Shown here piece by piece: positions 1 to 8,461 of a DNA stretch of 64,000 bases. Below the pieces are notes generated by a model. It did not search any database. It saw only the letters and a program-made list of their open reading frames with translations, and had not been told where the DNA came from. Position numbers and translations under genes: made by a program. Within the stretch, counting starts at the first letter, position 1; each line of letters starts with the position of its first letter. The DNA is from Seohaeicola saemankumensis (GTDB lineage Bacteria > Pseudomonadota > Alphaproteobacteria > Rhodobacterales > Rhodobacteraceae). The stretch spans positions 62,001 to 126,000 of the forward strand of contig NZ_JAIUZI010000004.1 in assembly GCF_020171285.1 (NCBI RefSeq). Direction: 5' to 3'.

Positions 1-147
1 ATCACCACCTGTGGTTCGGGCGTCACCGCTGCGGTTCTGAGCCTCGCGCTGGAGCGTTTGGGCAAGGACGATCATTCGCTATATGACGGGTCCTGGAGTG
101 AATGGGGGGCATTCCCCACGCTGCCCGTCGCAACCGGAGAGAACTGA
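1..147 (+). CDS. sseA: C-terminal part of 3-mercaptopyruvate sulfurtransferase (rhodanese family), partial
   Basis: Only the last 48 codons are inside the window; the reading frame is open from base 1 to the TGA at 145-147. The fragment carries the active-site loop CGSGVTA followed by [11 protein letters not shown] and ends with [10 protein letters not shown], which is the characteristic end of SseA-type tandem rhodanese proteins. The cysteine of CGSGVTA is the sulfur-carrying residue. The family transfers sulfur from 3-mercaptopyruvate to cyanide or thiol acceptors in the cytoplasm. The stop codon overlaps the ATG of the aminotransferase by one base, so the two genes are probably co-transcribed. 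The N-terminal rhodanese domain cannot be checked here. Confidence 0.88.
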   Translation: MTTCGSGVTAAVLSLALERLGKDDHSLYDGSWSEWGAFPTLPVATGEN

Positions 148-1331
148 TGTTCGAGAACCTCAAGGAATTGCCAGCCGACAAGATCCTGGCGTTGATGCAG
201 CTGTATCGCGACGACCCGCGTGAGCAGAAGATCGACCTTGGTGTCGGTGTCTACAAGAATGCCGAGGGCGTCACCCCGGTGATGCGCGCGGTCAAGGCGG
301 CCGAACGCAAGCTGGTCGAGGAACAGCAGAGCAAATCCTATGTCGGGCTGGTCGGCGATCCGGCCTATTCCGACGCGATGATCGAGCTGATTCTGGGCGA
401 TGCGGTGGAGCGCAACAAGGTCGGCGCGGCGGCGACACCGGGCGGAACCGGGGCGGTGCGGCAGGCGTTCGAGCTGATCCGCCTGGCCAACCCCAAGGCG
501 CGCGTTTGGGTGTCGGACCCGACCTGGCCGAACCACACCACCATCCTGGCCTACCTGGGAATGGAGATGAAAACCTATCGCTATTTCGACTCCGAGACGC
601 GCGGCGTGGATTTCGATGGCATGATGGCGGACCTGAAGACGGCGGACAAAGGCGATGTCGTTCTGCTGCATGGTTGCTGCCACAACCCGACCGGCGCGAA
701 CCTGAACAAGGTCGAATGGCAGGCGGTCATCGACCTGCTGAACGAACGCGGATTGGTGCCGATGGTCGACATTGCCTACCAGGGGTTTGGCGACGGGCTG
801 GAGGCGGATGCCGAAGCGACGCGCATGGTAGCGGCTGGCGTCCCGGAATGCCTGATCGCGGCCAGCTGTTCCAAGAACTTCGGTGTCTACCGCGAACGGA
901 CCGGCTTGCTGATGGCCGTGTGCCAGGACGCGGGGCGTACCGGGATCAACCAGGGTACGCTGGCGTTCCTGAACCGGCAGAACTACTCTTTCCCACCCGA
1001 TCACGGCGCGCGGGTGGTGACGATGATCCTAACCGACCCCGAGCTGCGGGCCGACTGGGCCGCCGAGCTGGAGGAAATGCGGCTGGGCATGCTGGAAATC
1101 CGGCAACAGCTTGCCGATGAATTACAGCGCCTGACCGGCTCGGACCGCTTTGCATTCCTCGCCCAGCATCGCGGCATGTTCTCGCGGTTGGGGACCACGC
1201 CGGAGCTGGTGCAGAAACTGCGCGATGATCACGGTATCTACATGGTCGGCGACAGCCGGATGAACATCGCCGGGTTGAATGCCGCGACCGTTCCGGTCTT
1301 GGCCAAGGCGATTGTCGACGCCGGCATCTGA
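147..1331 (+). CDS. tyrB: Aromatic amino acid / aspartate aminotransferase (class I, PLP-dependent)
   Basis: 394 residues, the normal length for the aspartate/tyrosine aminotransferase Ia subgroup. It begins [17 protein letters not shown] and continues with DLGVGVYKN, both typical of this subgroup. The PLP lysine lies in SCSKNFGVYRERTG (about K243), and the substrate-carboxylate arginine region and HNPTGANL loop are present. The frame stays open upstream of 147, but ATG 147 is chosen because it overlaps the sulfurtransferase stop and starts the conserved N-terminus. It likely transfers amino groups between aromatic amino acids or aspartate and 2-oxoglutarate. Whether it prefers aspartate or aromatic substrates cannot be read from the sequence, so the gene symbol is tentative. 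Confidence 0.9.
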   Translation: MFENLKELPADKILALMQLYRDDPREQKIDLGVGVYKNAEGVTPVMRAVKAAERKLVEEQQSKSYVGLVGDPAYSDAMIELILGDAVERNKVGAAATPGGTGAVRQAFELIRLANPKARVWVSDPTWPNHTTILAYLGMEMKTYRYFDSETRGVDFDGMMADLKTADKGDVVLLHGCCHNPTGANLNKVEWQAVIDLLNERGLVPMVDIAYQGFGDGLEADAEATRMVAAGVPECLIAASCSKNFGVYRERTGLLMAVCQDAGRTGINQGTLAFLNRQNYSFPPDHGARVVTMILTDPELRADWAAELEEMRLGMLEIRQQLADELQRLTGSDRFAFLAQHRGMFSRLGTTPELVQKLRDDHGIYMVGDSRMNIAGLNAATVPVLAKAIVDAGI

Positions 1332-1370
1332 GCGGGCGTTTTGCCCCGCGGCCAAACCGGATTATCCTTT

Positions 1371-1403
1371 AAAACGCGCGTCCCGAGATGGGCGCGCGTT
1401 TTT
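1371..1403 (+). terminator. Rho-independent terminator after the aminotransferase gene
   Basis: The arms AAAACGCGCG (1371-1380) and CGCGCGTTTT (1393-1402) are perfect complements. An inner CCC/GGG pairing extends the stem and a run of five T follows from 1399. It lies 40 bases after the stop of the aminotransferase gene and 20 bases before the next start codon, so it would separate the two transcripts. Confidence 0.75.
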
Positions 1404-1422
1404 GGTATCTTGGGAGGTTCAG

Positions 1423-2031
1423 ATGCGATTTTTCCATGTCATTGCGGCTTTTTGCGCCCTGGCGGCGGGTCCGGTGCGGGCAGAGGGGCCTGCGTTCGAT
1501 TGCAGCAAGGCCGAAAGCAGCGCGGAGGAGGCGGTCTGTGCCTCCGATGATCTGACCGCACTGGATCGCGAGCTGGCGCGGTTGTACGGTCTGGCGGTCA
1601 ACGGCCCGAACATGTCTGAGGACCGGTTGAAGGAGTTGCGCGCCTATCAGCGCGGCTGGGTCAAGGGGCGCGACGAGTGCTGGAAGGCCAACCAGTTGGA
1701 GACCTGTATCGCGGATGAATACGCGTTGCGCATCCATGACCTGCGACAGGGCTATGCCGATGCGCGGGCCGAGGAGGGCGCATCGCTTGGCCCGTTTCCT
1801 TATGCCTGCGAGGGGCTGGATGCGCTGGTCAGCGTCGCTTTTGTGAACACCGGCCCATCGCGGGCGGTGCTGAAGTGGCGCGAGAACGCGCTGGTGCTGA
1901 CACAGGCGGAATCGGGCTCAGGCGCCCGCTATGAGGCGGGCGATGCCGAGTTCTGGACCAAAGGTGACGAGGCGATGTTCACCGCGCCGGATGGCGGCAG
2001 CTACAGCTGCGCCAAGGATGACATGGGCTGA
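1423..2031 (+). CDS. Secreted LprI-like plus MliC-like putative lysozyme inhibitor
   Basis: 202 residues. ATG 1423 is preceded by a GGGAGG ribosome site and begins a signal peptide (MRFFHVIAAFCALAAGPVRA, cleavage near residue 20). The next segment, roughly residues 24-110, has the DCSKAxSxxExxVCAxxxLxxLDxxLxxxY pattern and spaced cysteines of the LprI/DUF1311 family. The C-terminal 75 residues look like MliC: YxCEG, a SGSGARYE motif, a WTKGDEA segment and a final cysteine. Known MliC proteins bind c-type lysozyme through the SGxxY motif. Combination of both domains suggests a periplasmic protein protecting peptidoglycan. It stands alone between a terminator and a DUF805 gene. The domain calls come from motif recognition; inhibition itself is inferred. 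Confidence 0.75.
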   Translation: MRFFHVIAAFCALAAGPVRAEGPAFDCSKAESSAEEAVCASDDLTALDRELARLYGLAVNGPNMSEDRLKELRAYQRGWVKGRDECWKANQLETCIADEYALRIHDLRQGYADARAEEGASLGPFPYACEGLDALVSVAFVNTGPSRAVLKWRENALVLTQAESGSGARYEAGDAEFWTKGDEAMFTAPDGGSYSCAKDDMG

Positions 2032-2064
2032 GGCCCGCGACCCGTTCCAAGAGGGAGAAGACTC

Positions 2065-2583
2065 ATGAGCTTCACCGAAGCCATCAAGACCTGTTTGTCG
2101 AAATACGTCACCTTTTCAGGCCGCGCGCGGCGGTCGGAGTATTGGTGGTTCATCCTGTTCGCCGTGTTGGGTGGCATCCTTTTCAGTCTGCTCGACTTGG
2201 CGCTGTTCGGCGCGCCGCAGCCGACCGCGTCGAGCGGGAACGGTCCCCTGACATCGGTGTTCAACCTCGCGATCCTGTTGCCGGTTTTGGCGGCGGCCTG
2301 GCGGCGGTTGCACGATACCGGGCGGCCGGGGTGGTACATCCTGATCCCGATGATGGTCTCGGCCGCCTTTCTTGGCGCGATGTTCCTGGGGGTGATGACC
2401 TTTGGCGTGATCGAACGCGCCGGGGTGGATTCCGATACGTTGCGCGGCGGGGCCTCGGCCTTTGGAATCACCGGGTTGATCATCGCCGGGTTCGTGCAGT
2501 TGGTGGTGTCTGTCCTGATGCTCTACTGGCTGACACGGCCCAGCCAGCCGGAGGCCAATGAGTACGGGCCGGTTCCGACCTGA
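2065..2583 (+). CDS. DUF805 family inner-membrane protein
   Basis: 172 residues, with a good ribosome site (GAGGGAGAAG) seven bases before the ATG. The N-terminus MSFTEAIKTCLSKYVTFSGRARRSEYWW is followed by a hydrophobic helix and then RRLHDTGRPGW, both hallmarks of the DUF805 (YhaH/YhaI-like) family. Four hydrophobic segments are visible (about residues 28-48, 65-82, 90-118 and 130-155). The last is followed by a short polar tail. The biochemical role of the family is not established. It is 33 bases downstream of the lysozyme-inhibitor-like gene on the same strand, so the two could share a transcript. Confidence 0.85.
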   Translation: MSFTEAIKTCLSKYVTFSGRARRSEYWWFILFAVLGGILFSLLDLALFGAPQPTASSGNGPLTSVFNLAILLPVLAAAWRRLHDTGRPGWYILIPMMVSAAFLGAMFLGVMTFGVIERAGVDSDTLRGGASAFGITGLIIAGFVQLVVSVLMLYWLTRPSQPEANEYGPVPT

Positions 2584-2625
2584 TTGCCTTTGATGGCGCG
2601 ACAGCGCCTGCCGGTCGGCAGCCAC

Positions 2626-2653
2626 GAAAAAACCCGGGCGCGTACGCCCGGGT
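2626..2653 (-). terminator. Terminator of the glnK-amtB unit
   Basis: A nine-base-pair perfect stem (ACCCGGGCG at 2632-2640, CGCCCGGGT at 2645-2653) with a four-base loop. On the minus strand it is followed by six T (2626-2631 read as A on the plus strand), 30 bases after the amtB stop. The stem could also stop transcripts coming from the DUF805 gene, but the T tract is only on the amtB side. Confidence 0.82.
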
Positions 2654-2682
2654 CAGTATTGTCAGACTGAGGGAAGGAGAGC

Positions 2683-4017
2683 TCAGCCCTTGGAGAATTC
2701 CGGGTAGGCTTCCATGCCCAGCTCGGCCATGTCGAGCCCGTTGATCTCGGTTTCTTCGTCGACCCGCAGACCCATGATGGCCTTCAGGATGAACCAGACC
2801 ACGGCGGAGGCGACCACGGTGAAGACACCGACCACGACGATCGAATACAGCTGCGTGCCGATCGAAGCGTCAGAGTTGGTGAAGACAACCGCGATGGTGC
2901 CCCAGATGCCGCAGATCAGGTGAACCGGGATCGCGCCGACAACGTCGTCGATCTTCAGCTTGTCCATGAAGGGGATCGCGAAGACCACGATCACACCGCC
3001 AACGGCACCGATCAGGGTTGCTGCGCCCAGCGACGGGGTCAGCGGCTCTGCGGTGATCGACACCAGACCGGCCAGTGCGCCGTTCAGGATCATGGTAAGG
3101 TCAGGCTTTTTGAACAGCAGCTGCGAGGTGATCAGCGCGGCGATGGCGCCACCGGCGGCTGCGGTGTTGGTGTTGGCAAAGATGCGCGACACGTCGGCAA
3201 CGTCACCCACGGTGCCCATGGCCAGCTGAGAGCCGCCGTTGAAGCCGAACCAACCCAGCCACAGGATGAACGTACCCAGGGTCGCCAGCGTCAGGTTCGA
3301 GCCGGGGATCGGGGTGACGCGGCCGTCCTTGTATTTGCCGATACGCGGCCCGAGGATGATGGCGCCGGTCAGAGCGGCCCAGCCACCCACCGAGTGCACG
3401 ACGGTCGAGCCGGCGAAGTCGAGGAAGCCCGCTTCGTCCAGGAAACCGCCGCCCCACTTCCACGACGCCTGCAGCGGGTAGATGATGGCGGTCAGGATGA
3501 TCGTGAAGATCAGGAAGGGCCACAGCTTGATCCGCTCGGCCAGGGTGCCCGACACGATCGACGCGGTGGTGGCGCAGAACATCAGCTGGAAGAAGAAGTC
3601 CGAGCCGGTCGATGCATAGGAGTAGTCGTCTGCCGCATCTGCGGTCACGCCAACGGCTTCGAGAACACCGGGGCCCCAGACGCCCGACAGCACGCCTTCG
3701 ACCGACCATGTGCCCAGCGGGTACATCAGGTTATAGCCGATCAGGTAGTAGAAGATCGCCGCCAGCGAGAACAGCGCGACGTTCTTGGTCAGCTGCATGG
3801 TCACGTTCTTGGAGCGCACCAGGCCAGCTTCGAGCATGGCAAAACCAGCTGCCATCCAGAACACCAGGAAGCCGCCGATCAGGAACAGCAGCGAGTTGAA
3901 GATAAAGACCGAGTCGGTGGAGGCGTTGACGCCCGGCGTCGGTCCATCCTGGGCCAGACCCAGCGACGGCAGCGCGATCAGCGCGGCAGCCGGAGCGAGT
4001 GTCTTGAGCAGTTTCAT
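2683..4017 (-). CDS. amtB: Ammonium transporter (Amt/Rh family)
   Basis: 444 residues with a cleavable signal peptide (cleavage after GLAQ, about residue 22) and around eleven membrane helices, as expected for bacterial AmtB. The family features FWMAAGFAMLEAGLVRSKN, the pore histidine segments STVVHSVGGW and GAIPVHLICGIWGT, and the cytoplasmic tail are visible. AmtB conducts ammonium/ammonia into the cell and forms a trimer. It lies 32 bases downstream of glnK on the same strand, the standard pairing in which de-uridylylated GlnK plugs AmtB when nitrogen is sufficient. The gene ends before a strong terminator at 2626-2653. Confidence 0.96.
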   Translation of the reverse strand: MKLLKTLAPAAALIALPSLGLAQDGPTPGVNASTDSVFIFNSLLFLIGGFLVFWMAAGFAMLEAGLVRSKNVTMQLTKNVALFSLAAIFYYLIGYNLMYPLGTWSVEGVLSGVWGPGVLEAVGVTADAADDYSYASTGSDFFFQLMFCATTASIVSGTLAERIKLWPFLIFTIILTAIIYPLQASWKWGGGFLDEAGFLDFAGSTVVHSVGGWAALTGAIILGPRIGKYKDGRVTPIPGSNLTLATLGTFILWLGWFGFNGGSQLAMGTVGDVADVSRIFANTNTAAAGGAIAALITSQLLFKKPDLTMILNGALAGLVSITAEPLTPSLGAATLIGAVGGVIVVFAIPFMDKLKIDDVVGAIPVHLICGIWGTIAVVFTNSDASIGTQLYSIVVVGVFTVVASAVVWFILKAIMGLRVDEETEINGLDMAELGMEAYPEFSKG

Positions 4018-4049
4018 ATGTTTCGTATCCCTTGGTTTGCGCGCGCGCC

Positions 4050-4388
4050 TTACAGCGCGTCTTCGTTGGTTTCGCCGGTGCGCACGCGGATCGCCTGCTG
4101 CACGTCCAGCACAAAGATCTTGCCGTCGCCGATCTTGCCGGTCTGGGCGGTTTTGGTGATGGTCTCGACGATCTGGTCTGCCATGGACGCGGCAACCACG
4201 ATCTCGAGTTTGATCTTTGGCACAAAATTCACGGCGTATTCGGCGCCGCGGTAGATTTCGGTGTGGCCGGACTGCGATCCGAAGCCCTTGATTTCAGTCA
4301 CCATCATGCCGCGCACGCCGGCTTCGGTCAGCGCTTCGCGGACCTCCTCCAGCTTGAACGGTTTGATTGTCGCAATGATGAGTTTCAC
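4050..4388 (-). CDS. glnK: Nitrogen regulatory P-II protein GlnK
   Basis: 112 residues, the standard P-II length. GTG at 4388-4386 is chosen as start because it gives the canonical MKLIIATIKPFKLEEVREAL opening and has AAGGGG a few bases upstream; in-frame upstream codons encode nothing P-II-like. The T-loop contains Y51 (in YRGAEYAV), the known uridylylation site, and KIGDGKIFV is the conserved C-terminal nucleotide-binding segment. P-II proteins sense ATP/ADP and 2-oxoglutarate. Being upstream of amtB marks this copy as GlnK rather than GlnB. The leader between 4389 and 4644 holds three copies of a TGCACAAA repeat that may be part of its control. Confidence 0.96.
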   Translation of the reverse strand: MKLIIATIKPFKLEEVREALTEAGVRGMMVTEIKGFGSQSGHTEIYRGAEYAVNFVPKIKLEIVVAASMADQIVETITKTAQTGKIGDGKIFVLDVQQAIRVRTGETNEDAL

Positions 4389-4502
4389 GTTCGTCCCCTT
4401 CACTCGGCAGGTTGTCCTGCAATTGGCACCGGCATCCAGAGCGCGAGTGGCCTGTAAATGGAACCGTGAAGCCCGGGAAATGAACGGGTTGCCCATAGAA
4501 GT

Positions 4503-4542
4503 TGCACAAAATTTGCACAAAAAGCGGCATGTGCACAAAAAA
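4503..4542. promoter_or_regulatory. Three-copy TGCACAAA direct repeat in the glnK / PBP divergent region
   Basis: TGCACAAA occurs at 4503-4510, 4514-4521 and 4532-4539, offsets 11 and 18 bases, inside an A-rich stretch of the 256-base gap between glnK (minus) and the PBP gene (plus). TGCAC is the half-site of NtrC boxes, but the copies are direct, not the usual inverted pair with seven-base spacing, so NtrC binding is only a possibility. No clear sigma-54 promoter (GG-N10-GC) was found nearby. Confidence 0.4.
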
Positions 4543-4644
4543 TAGTCGAATTGGGAATGTGCAAGGAAAGGACATCAACCTCTCAACAAATCTGTCGGGG
4601 TTCCGTATTATGGTGACAAGAAAAATATGCGGGCAGGTTTCGAA

Positions 4645-6879
4645 ATGGCTGATTCATCGCGGCGCAAGCCGCCTTTGGTGGCGGACAAACGCTATCCGTC
4701 CAAGGGGCGGACCACGACTGCGGCCAAACCGAAAGCCAAGCCGAGCGCAAAGCCGAAACCCAAGCCGAAAGCCAAACCCAAGCCCGCAGCCCGCCGGACG
4801 CCGCGGAAAACAAAGGGTGGGTCGGGTTCGGGGGGCGGCGGCATTCGCGGATTCTTTCGCGCGGTGTTCGCCTGGATCCTGAGGCTGATCTGGAAGGTAA
4901 CCTCTCGCGTTGGCATGGTCGTGGCGCTGATAATCGCGATTGCGGTGGGCATAGAGTATCTGCAGTTGCCTGAGGCCTCGGCCCTGTTGGACGGCCGTGC
5001 GCGTGGATCCGTGACACTGCTGGACCGCGAGGGGCAGGTCTTTGCCTGGCGCGGCGACCAGTTTGGCGGCGTGGTAACCACGCAAACGGTGTCGCCGCAT
5101 CTGAAGAACGCGATCATTGCGACCGAGGACAAGCGGTTCTATCGCCATTTCGGAATCAGCCCGCGTGGCGTGGCCAGCGCGGTGCGCATCAACCTGAGCG
5201 AAGGACGCGGGCCGCTGTCGGGGCACGGCGGCTCGACGATCACCCAGCAGACCGCCAAGCTGCTGTGTCTGGGAGAGCCCTACGACCCGTCATCAGGCCA
5301 GACCGAAGCCGAGTACGAATCCGCCTGCCGTCAGGGGACTCTGGCGCGCAAGATCAAGGAAGCGATCTTTGCCATGGCGATGGAGGCCAAGTACAGCAAG
5401 GACGAAATTCTCAACATCTATATGAACCGCGCCTTTCTGGGTGCGGGTGCGCGGGGGTTCGAGGCCGCGAGCCAGCGGTATTTCGGCAAATCGGCGGCAC
5501 AGGTCAGCCCGGCGGAGGCCGCGATGCTGGCGGGGCTGCTGGTGGCGCCGACACGCTATGCGCCGACCAACAGCCTGACCCGCGCCCAGAACCGCGCCGG
5601 GGTGATCGTCGGGCTGATGGAGGACCAGGATTACCTGACCGCCGAGCAGGCGAAGGACGCGATCGACGACCCCGCGCAGCTCTCCGAAGCGGCGGCGGCC
5701 CGTGCCGGGGGCTACTTTGCCGATTGGGTGATGGACGAGATTCCGGAGTATTTCGGGGACAAGACCACCGAAGACGTGATCATCCGCACGACGATGGACC
5801 AGCACCTGCAGTCCGCCGCCGAAGAGGCACTGAAGTTCGTGTTCCAGGAAAAGGTGCGCGAAGGGTCCAAGGCGCAGGCCGCGATCGTGGTGATGTCGGC
5901 GGACGGCGCGGTGCGGGCCATGGTCGGGGGCCGCAAGACGCGGGTCAGCGGCGTGTTCAACCGCGCGACACAGGCCAAACGGCAGACCGGGTCGTCATTC
6001 AAGCCGTTTGTCTATGCCACCGCGCTCGATCTGGGCGCATCGCCGCTGGACATGGTGATGGATGAACCGTTCTGCATGACCATTCCGGGCTCGGGCGAGT
6101 GGTGTCCGCAGAACTACACCAACAAGTTCTATGGCCGCGTGACCCTGACCGAGGCGCTGAAAAAGTCGCTGAACATTCCGGCGGTGAAAACGTCGGAACG
6201 GGCCGGACGCGAGAACGTGCGGGTGGTGGCTAGCGAATTCGGGATCGAAAGCGACCTCGCGGCGGGGCCGGCATTGGCGCTGGGGGCCTCGGAAAGCACG
6301 CTGATCGAAATGACCGGCGCTTACGCGGGTATTCTGAACGGCGGGTCGTCGGTCACGCCTTTCGGGCTGGAAGAATTGCGGCTGGCGGGCGAGTCCGGGA
6401 CATTGATCGGCGCGTCGGGCGGGATAGGTGAACGGGTGATCCGGACGGAAGCCGCCGAGCAGTTGATCTGGATGCTGGAAAAGGTGATTTCCGAAGGCAC
6501 GGGACAGCGCGCCAAGCTGCCGGGGTGGCAGGCGGCGGGCAAGACCGGGACCAGCCAGGAGGCGCGGGATGCGTGGTTCATCGGGTTCACGGCAAATTAC
6601 GTGGCCGGAGTCTGGATGGGCTACGATGACAATACGCCGCTGGCGGGGGTGACGGGCAGCGGCCTGCCGGCGGAGATCTGGCGCGAAACCATGATCCGCG
6701 TTCACGAGGGTCTGGAGCCGAAACCGCTGCCGATGCGCGGCCCGGTTCCGCCAAAACAGGCTCCGGCGCCGACGCGCAAGAAACCGGTGGGCGGCGGTAT
6801 CGGCGGGGCCGTGGATCAGATTTTGAAGGACATTTTTGGCGGCGGCGGTGGGACGCCGCCCGATAACAAGACCCGATAG
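4645..6879 (+). CDS. Class A penicillin-binding protein (bifunctional transglycosylase/transpeptidase, PBP1A type)
   Basis: 744 residues from ATG 4645 (MADSSRRKPP); an in-frame ATG at 4627 would add six residues. Residues 25-60 are an unusually regular Lys/Pro/Ala tail in the cytoplasm, followed by one membrane helix near residues 85-110. The glycosyltransferase-51 domain shows ATEDKRFYRHFG with catalytic Glu near 161 and GGSTITQQTAKLL. The transpeptidase has SxxK in TGSSFKPF (Ser near 450), SLN in KKSLNIP and KTG in AGKTGTSQEA. It polymerises and crosslinks peptidoglycan in the periplasm. The C-terminus is a Pro/Gly-rich tail. It is divergent from glnK and convergent with mlaC. Confidence 0.95.
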   Translation: MADSSRRKPPLVADKRYPSKGRTTTAAKPKAKPSAKPKPKPKAKPKPAARRTPRKTKGGSGSGGGGIRGFFRAVFAWILRLIWKVTSRVGMVVALIIAIAVGIEYLQLPEASALLDGRARGSVTLLDREGQVFAWRGDQFGGVVTTQTVSPHLKNAIIATEDKRFYRHFGISPRGVASAVRINLSEGRGPLSGHGGSTITQQTAKLLCLGEPYDPSSGQTEAEYESACRQGTLARKIKEAIFAMAMEAKYSKDEILNIYMNRAFLGAGARGFEAASQRYFGKSAAQVSPAEAAMLAGLLVAPTRYAPTNSLTRAQNRAGVIVGLMEDQDYLTAEQAKDAIDDPAQLSEAAAARAGGYFADWVMDEIPEYFGDKTTEDVIIRTTMDQHLQSAAEEALKFVFQEKVREGSKAQAAIVVMSADGAVRAMVGGRKTRVSGVFNRATQAKRQTGSSFKPFVYATALDLGASPLDMVMDEPFCMTIPGSGEWCPQNYTNKFYGRVTLTEALKKSLNIPAVKTSERAGRENVRVVASEFGIESDLAAGPALALGASESTLIEMTGAYAGILNGGSSVTPFGLEELRLAGESGTLIGASGGIGERVIRTEAAEQLIWMLEKVISEGTGQRAKLPGWQAAGKTGTSQEARDAWFIGFTANYVAGVWMGYDDNTPLAGVTGSGLPAEIWRETMIRVHEGLEPKPLPMRGPVPPKQAPAPTRKKPVGGGIGGAVDQILKDIFGGGGGTPPDNKTR

Positions 6880-6891
6880 GTCGTCGGCGGC

Positions 6892-7494
6892 TTAACCCGC
6901 CCGCTTCAGGTCCGCGATCATCTGGTCGATATCGCCCTTGCGCCGGTCCAGCATTGCGCCGATTTCGGTGCGTTCCGTCAACAGCAGGTTCACGCCTTCG
7001 ATATACATGTTGAAGAACAGGTCTTTGCCGGTCCGTTCGGATACATGGAAGGTGACCTCAAAGGGGGCCTCGCCGCGCAGGTGCGCCAGTGTCGACACTT
7101 CGTACCAGCTCTTGACCTTGCGAACGCCGGTGACTTCCAGCCGTCCGCCGATGAATTCGCGAAACCGTTTGCCGTATTTGCGCGAGATATATTGCTGGAA
7201 CGCTTTCGAGAACTGCTTTTTCTGCGCGGACGTCGCGCGGCGGCCATCCACCCCCATCGCATATGCCGCGATATAGGAGGTGTCGGAATAGCGGGCAAAG
7301 ATCCGCTCGAAATCCTTGTACATGGCGGTTTCCGACTTGCCCGATGCGATGACCTTGTTGATGTCGGCGACAAGGCTGTCGATCAGCTTTTTGGCGCTGG
7401 ACTCTGTCAGGGCCAGAAGTTGCGCCGGAACCAGGGCGGCACCGGTCGCGGCTGCCAGGCTCAGCGAAAAAGAGCGCCGGGTCAGTCGGAACAT
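6892..7494 (-). CDS. mlaC: MlaC-type periplasmic phospholipid-binding protein
   Basis: 200 residues from ATG 7494, which follows the mlaA stop by one base and has AAGGA ten bases upstream. The N-terminus MFRLTRRSFSLSLAAATG contains a twin-arginine motif, so export may be by Tat. The mature part has the MlaC/Ttg2D pattern: LIDSLVADINKVI near the start, FSKAFQQYISRKYGKRF and a beta-rich C-terminal half. MlaC shuttles phospholipid between MlaA at the outer membrane and the MlaFEDB ABC complex. mlaA lies directly upstream, but mlaF, mlaE and mlaD are not in this window. Annotation rests on family pattern and the mlaA partner. Confidence 0.88.
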   Translation of the reverse strand: MFRLTRRSFSLSLAAATGAALVPAQLLALTESSAKKLIDSLVADINKVIASGKSETAMYKDFERIFARYSDTSYIAAYAMGVDGRRATSAQKKQFSKAFQQYISRKYGKRFREFIGGRLEVTGVRKVKSWYEVSTLAHLRGEAPFEVTFHVSERTGKDLFFNMYIEGVNLLLTERTEIGAMLDRRKGDIDQMIADLKRAG

Positions 7495-7495
7495 G

Positions 7496-8269
7496 TCAGA
7501 ATCCTTCCGTGTCAATCGCATAGGGGTCCGTGTAGAGATCCAGATAGGCATCCTCGCCTTCACCTGCCAGTTCGAAGCGGCGGTTTTGCAGATAAAGAAT
7601 GCGTGCCTGGGCGTAGCTGTCTGCGCTGTCGTACAAAATGGAATCCACCGTGTCCGCGAAACGACCGCGGTCGCTGAGCCGCCGAAGCAGCTCGGTGTAA
7701 ACGCCGAGGTTGTCGACGGGCCGGGTCGGGGCAAAGTCGATGGGATTGGTAAACAGGTTGGTCACAACGCCGACGGCGTCGCGTGCGGTGGTCGGCCCAT
7801 AAAGGGGAAGCTCCATATAGGCGCCTTCGCCGAAGCCCCAGACATGCAACGTCTCGCCAAAGTCGGTATCGACCTCGGGAATGCCGAACTCGGACGCCGG
7901 GTTGGCCAGCCCTGCAAAACCGATGGTGGTGTTGATGGTGAACCTGAGCAGCGAAATGCCCGATTCCTTTAACCTGCCCTGCAGCAGGTAGTCGACCGCA
8001 TTGCTGGGCATCGACAGGTTGTCGGCAAAGGAATTGAAACTGTCGATGACCGGCTCGGGAATAACCGTCACGTAGCCCTTTGATGCGGGGCGGAACAGCA
8101 CCCGGTCGACCCCCAGATTAAAGGCGTGCATCTTGCGGTTCGTGGCCTCGTAAGGATCGAAAATCTCGCCGCTGGCCTTTTGTTCGGGCGTAGGTGTCGC
8201 GCAGCCGGACAAAAATCCTGCCAGAACCGCCGCGAGGACGGCTACCAACATGCGGGTTTTGGGTGTCAT
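7496..8269 (-). CDS. mlaA: MlaA (VacJ) outer-membrane lipoprotein
   Basis: 257 residues from ATG 8269. The N-terminus MTPKTRMLVAVLAAVLAGFLSGC is a lipoprotein signal peptide with lipobox LSGC. It is followed by the MlaA signature DPYEATNRKMHAFNLGVDR and by SLLRFTINTTIGFAGLANPA and DFGETLHVWGFGEGAYMELPLYGP, all diagnostic. MlaA forms a ring in the outer membrane that removes phospholipids from the outer leaflet and passes them to MlaC. The stop codon is one base from the mlaC start, so the two are translationally coupled. The 192-base region upstream is divergent to the type I secretion ABC gene and is AT-rich, presumably with both promoters. Confidence 0.94.
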   Translation of the reverse strand: MTPKTRMLVAVLAAVLAGFLSGCATPTPEQKASGEIFDPYEATNRKMHAFNLGVDRVLFRPASKGYVTVIPEPVIDSFNSFADNLSMPSNAVDYLLQGRLKESGISLLRFTINTTIGFAGLANPASEFGIPEVDTDFGETLHVWGFGEGAYMELPLYGPTTARDAVGVVTNLFTNPIDFAPTRPVDNLGVYTELLRRLSDRGRFADTVDSILYDSADSYAQARILYLQNRRFELAGEGEDAYLDLYTDPYAIDTEGF

Positions 8270-8461
8270 TCGGTCTGATTTCCGGTTGCGTACTGCGGTT
8301 TCGACATAACAGTTCAGATTTAGCGCAAATACAGGCAGTTCAAAGATGTTAAGCTTTCCCTTAAAGGATTTGTGGCGGTATGGAAACACAGGACCCGATG
8401 GCTGGCGCAAATGCGCCACAGACGCCTCTGCGATGGTCCGGGGCATGTAAGGCGTGTAGCG

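Noticed and set aside
4389..4503. Possible sigma-54 promoter for glnK (GG-N10-GC)
   Set aside because: TGGCAC-like sequences exist but none has the required GC at the -12 position.
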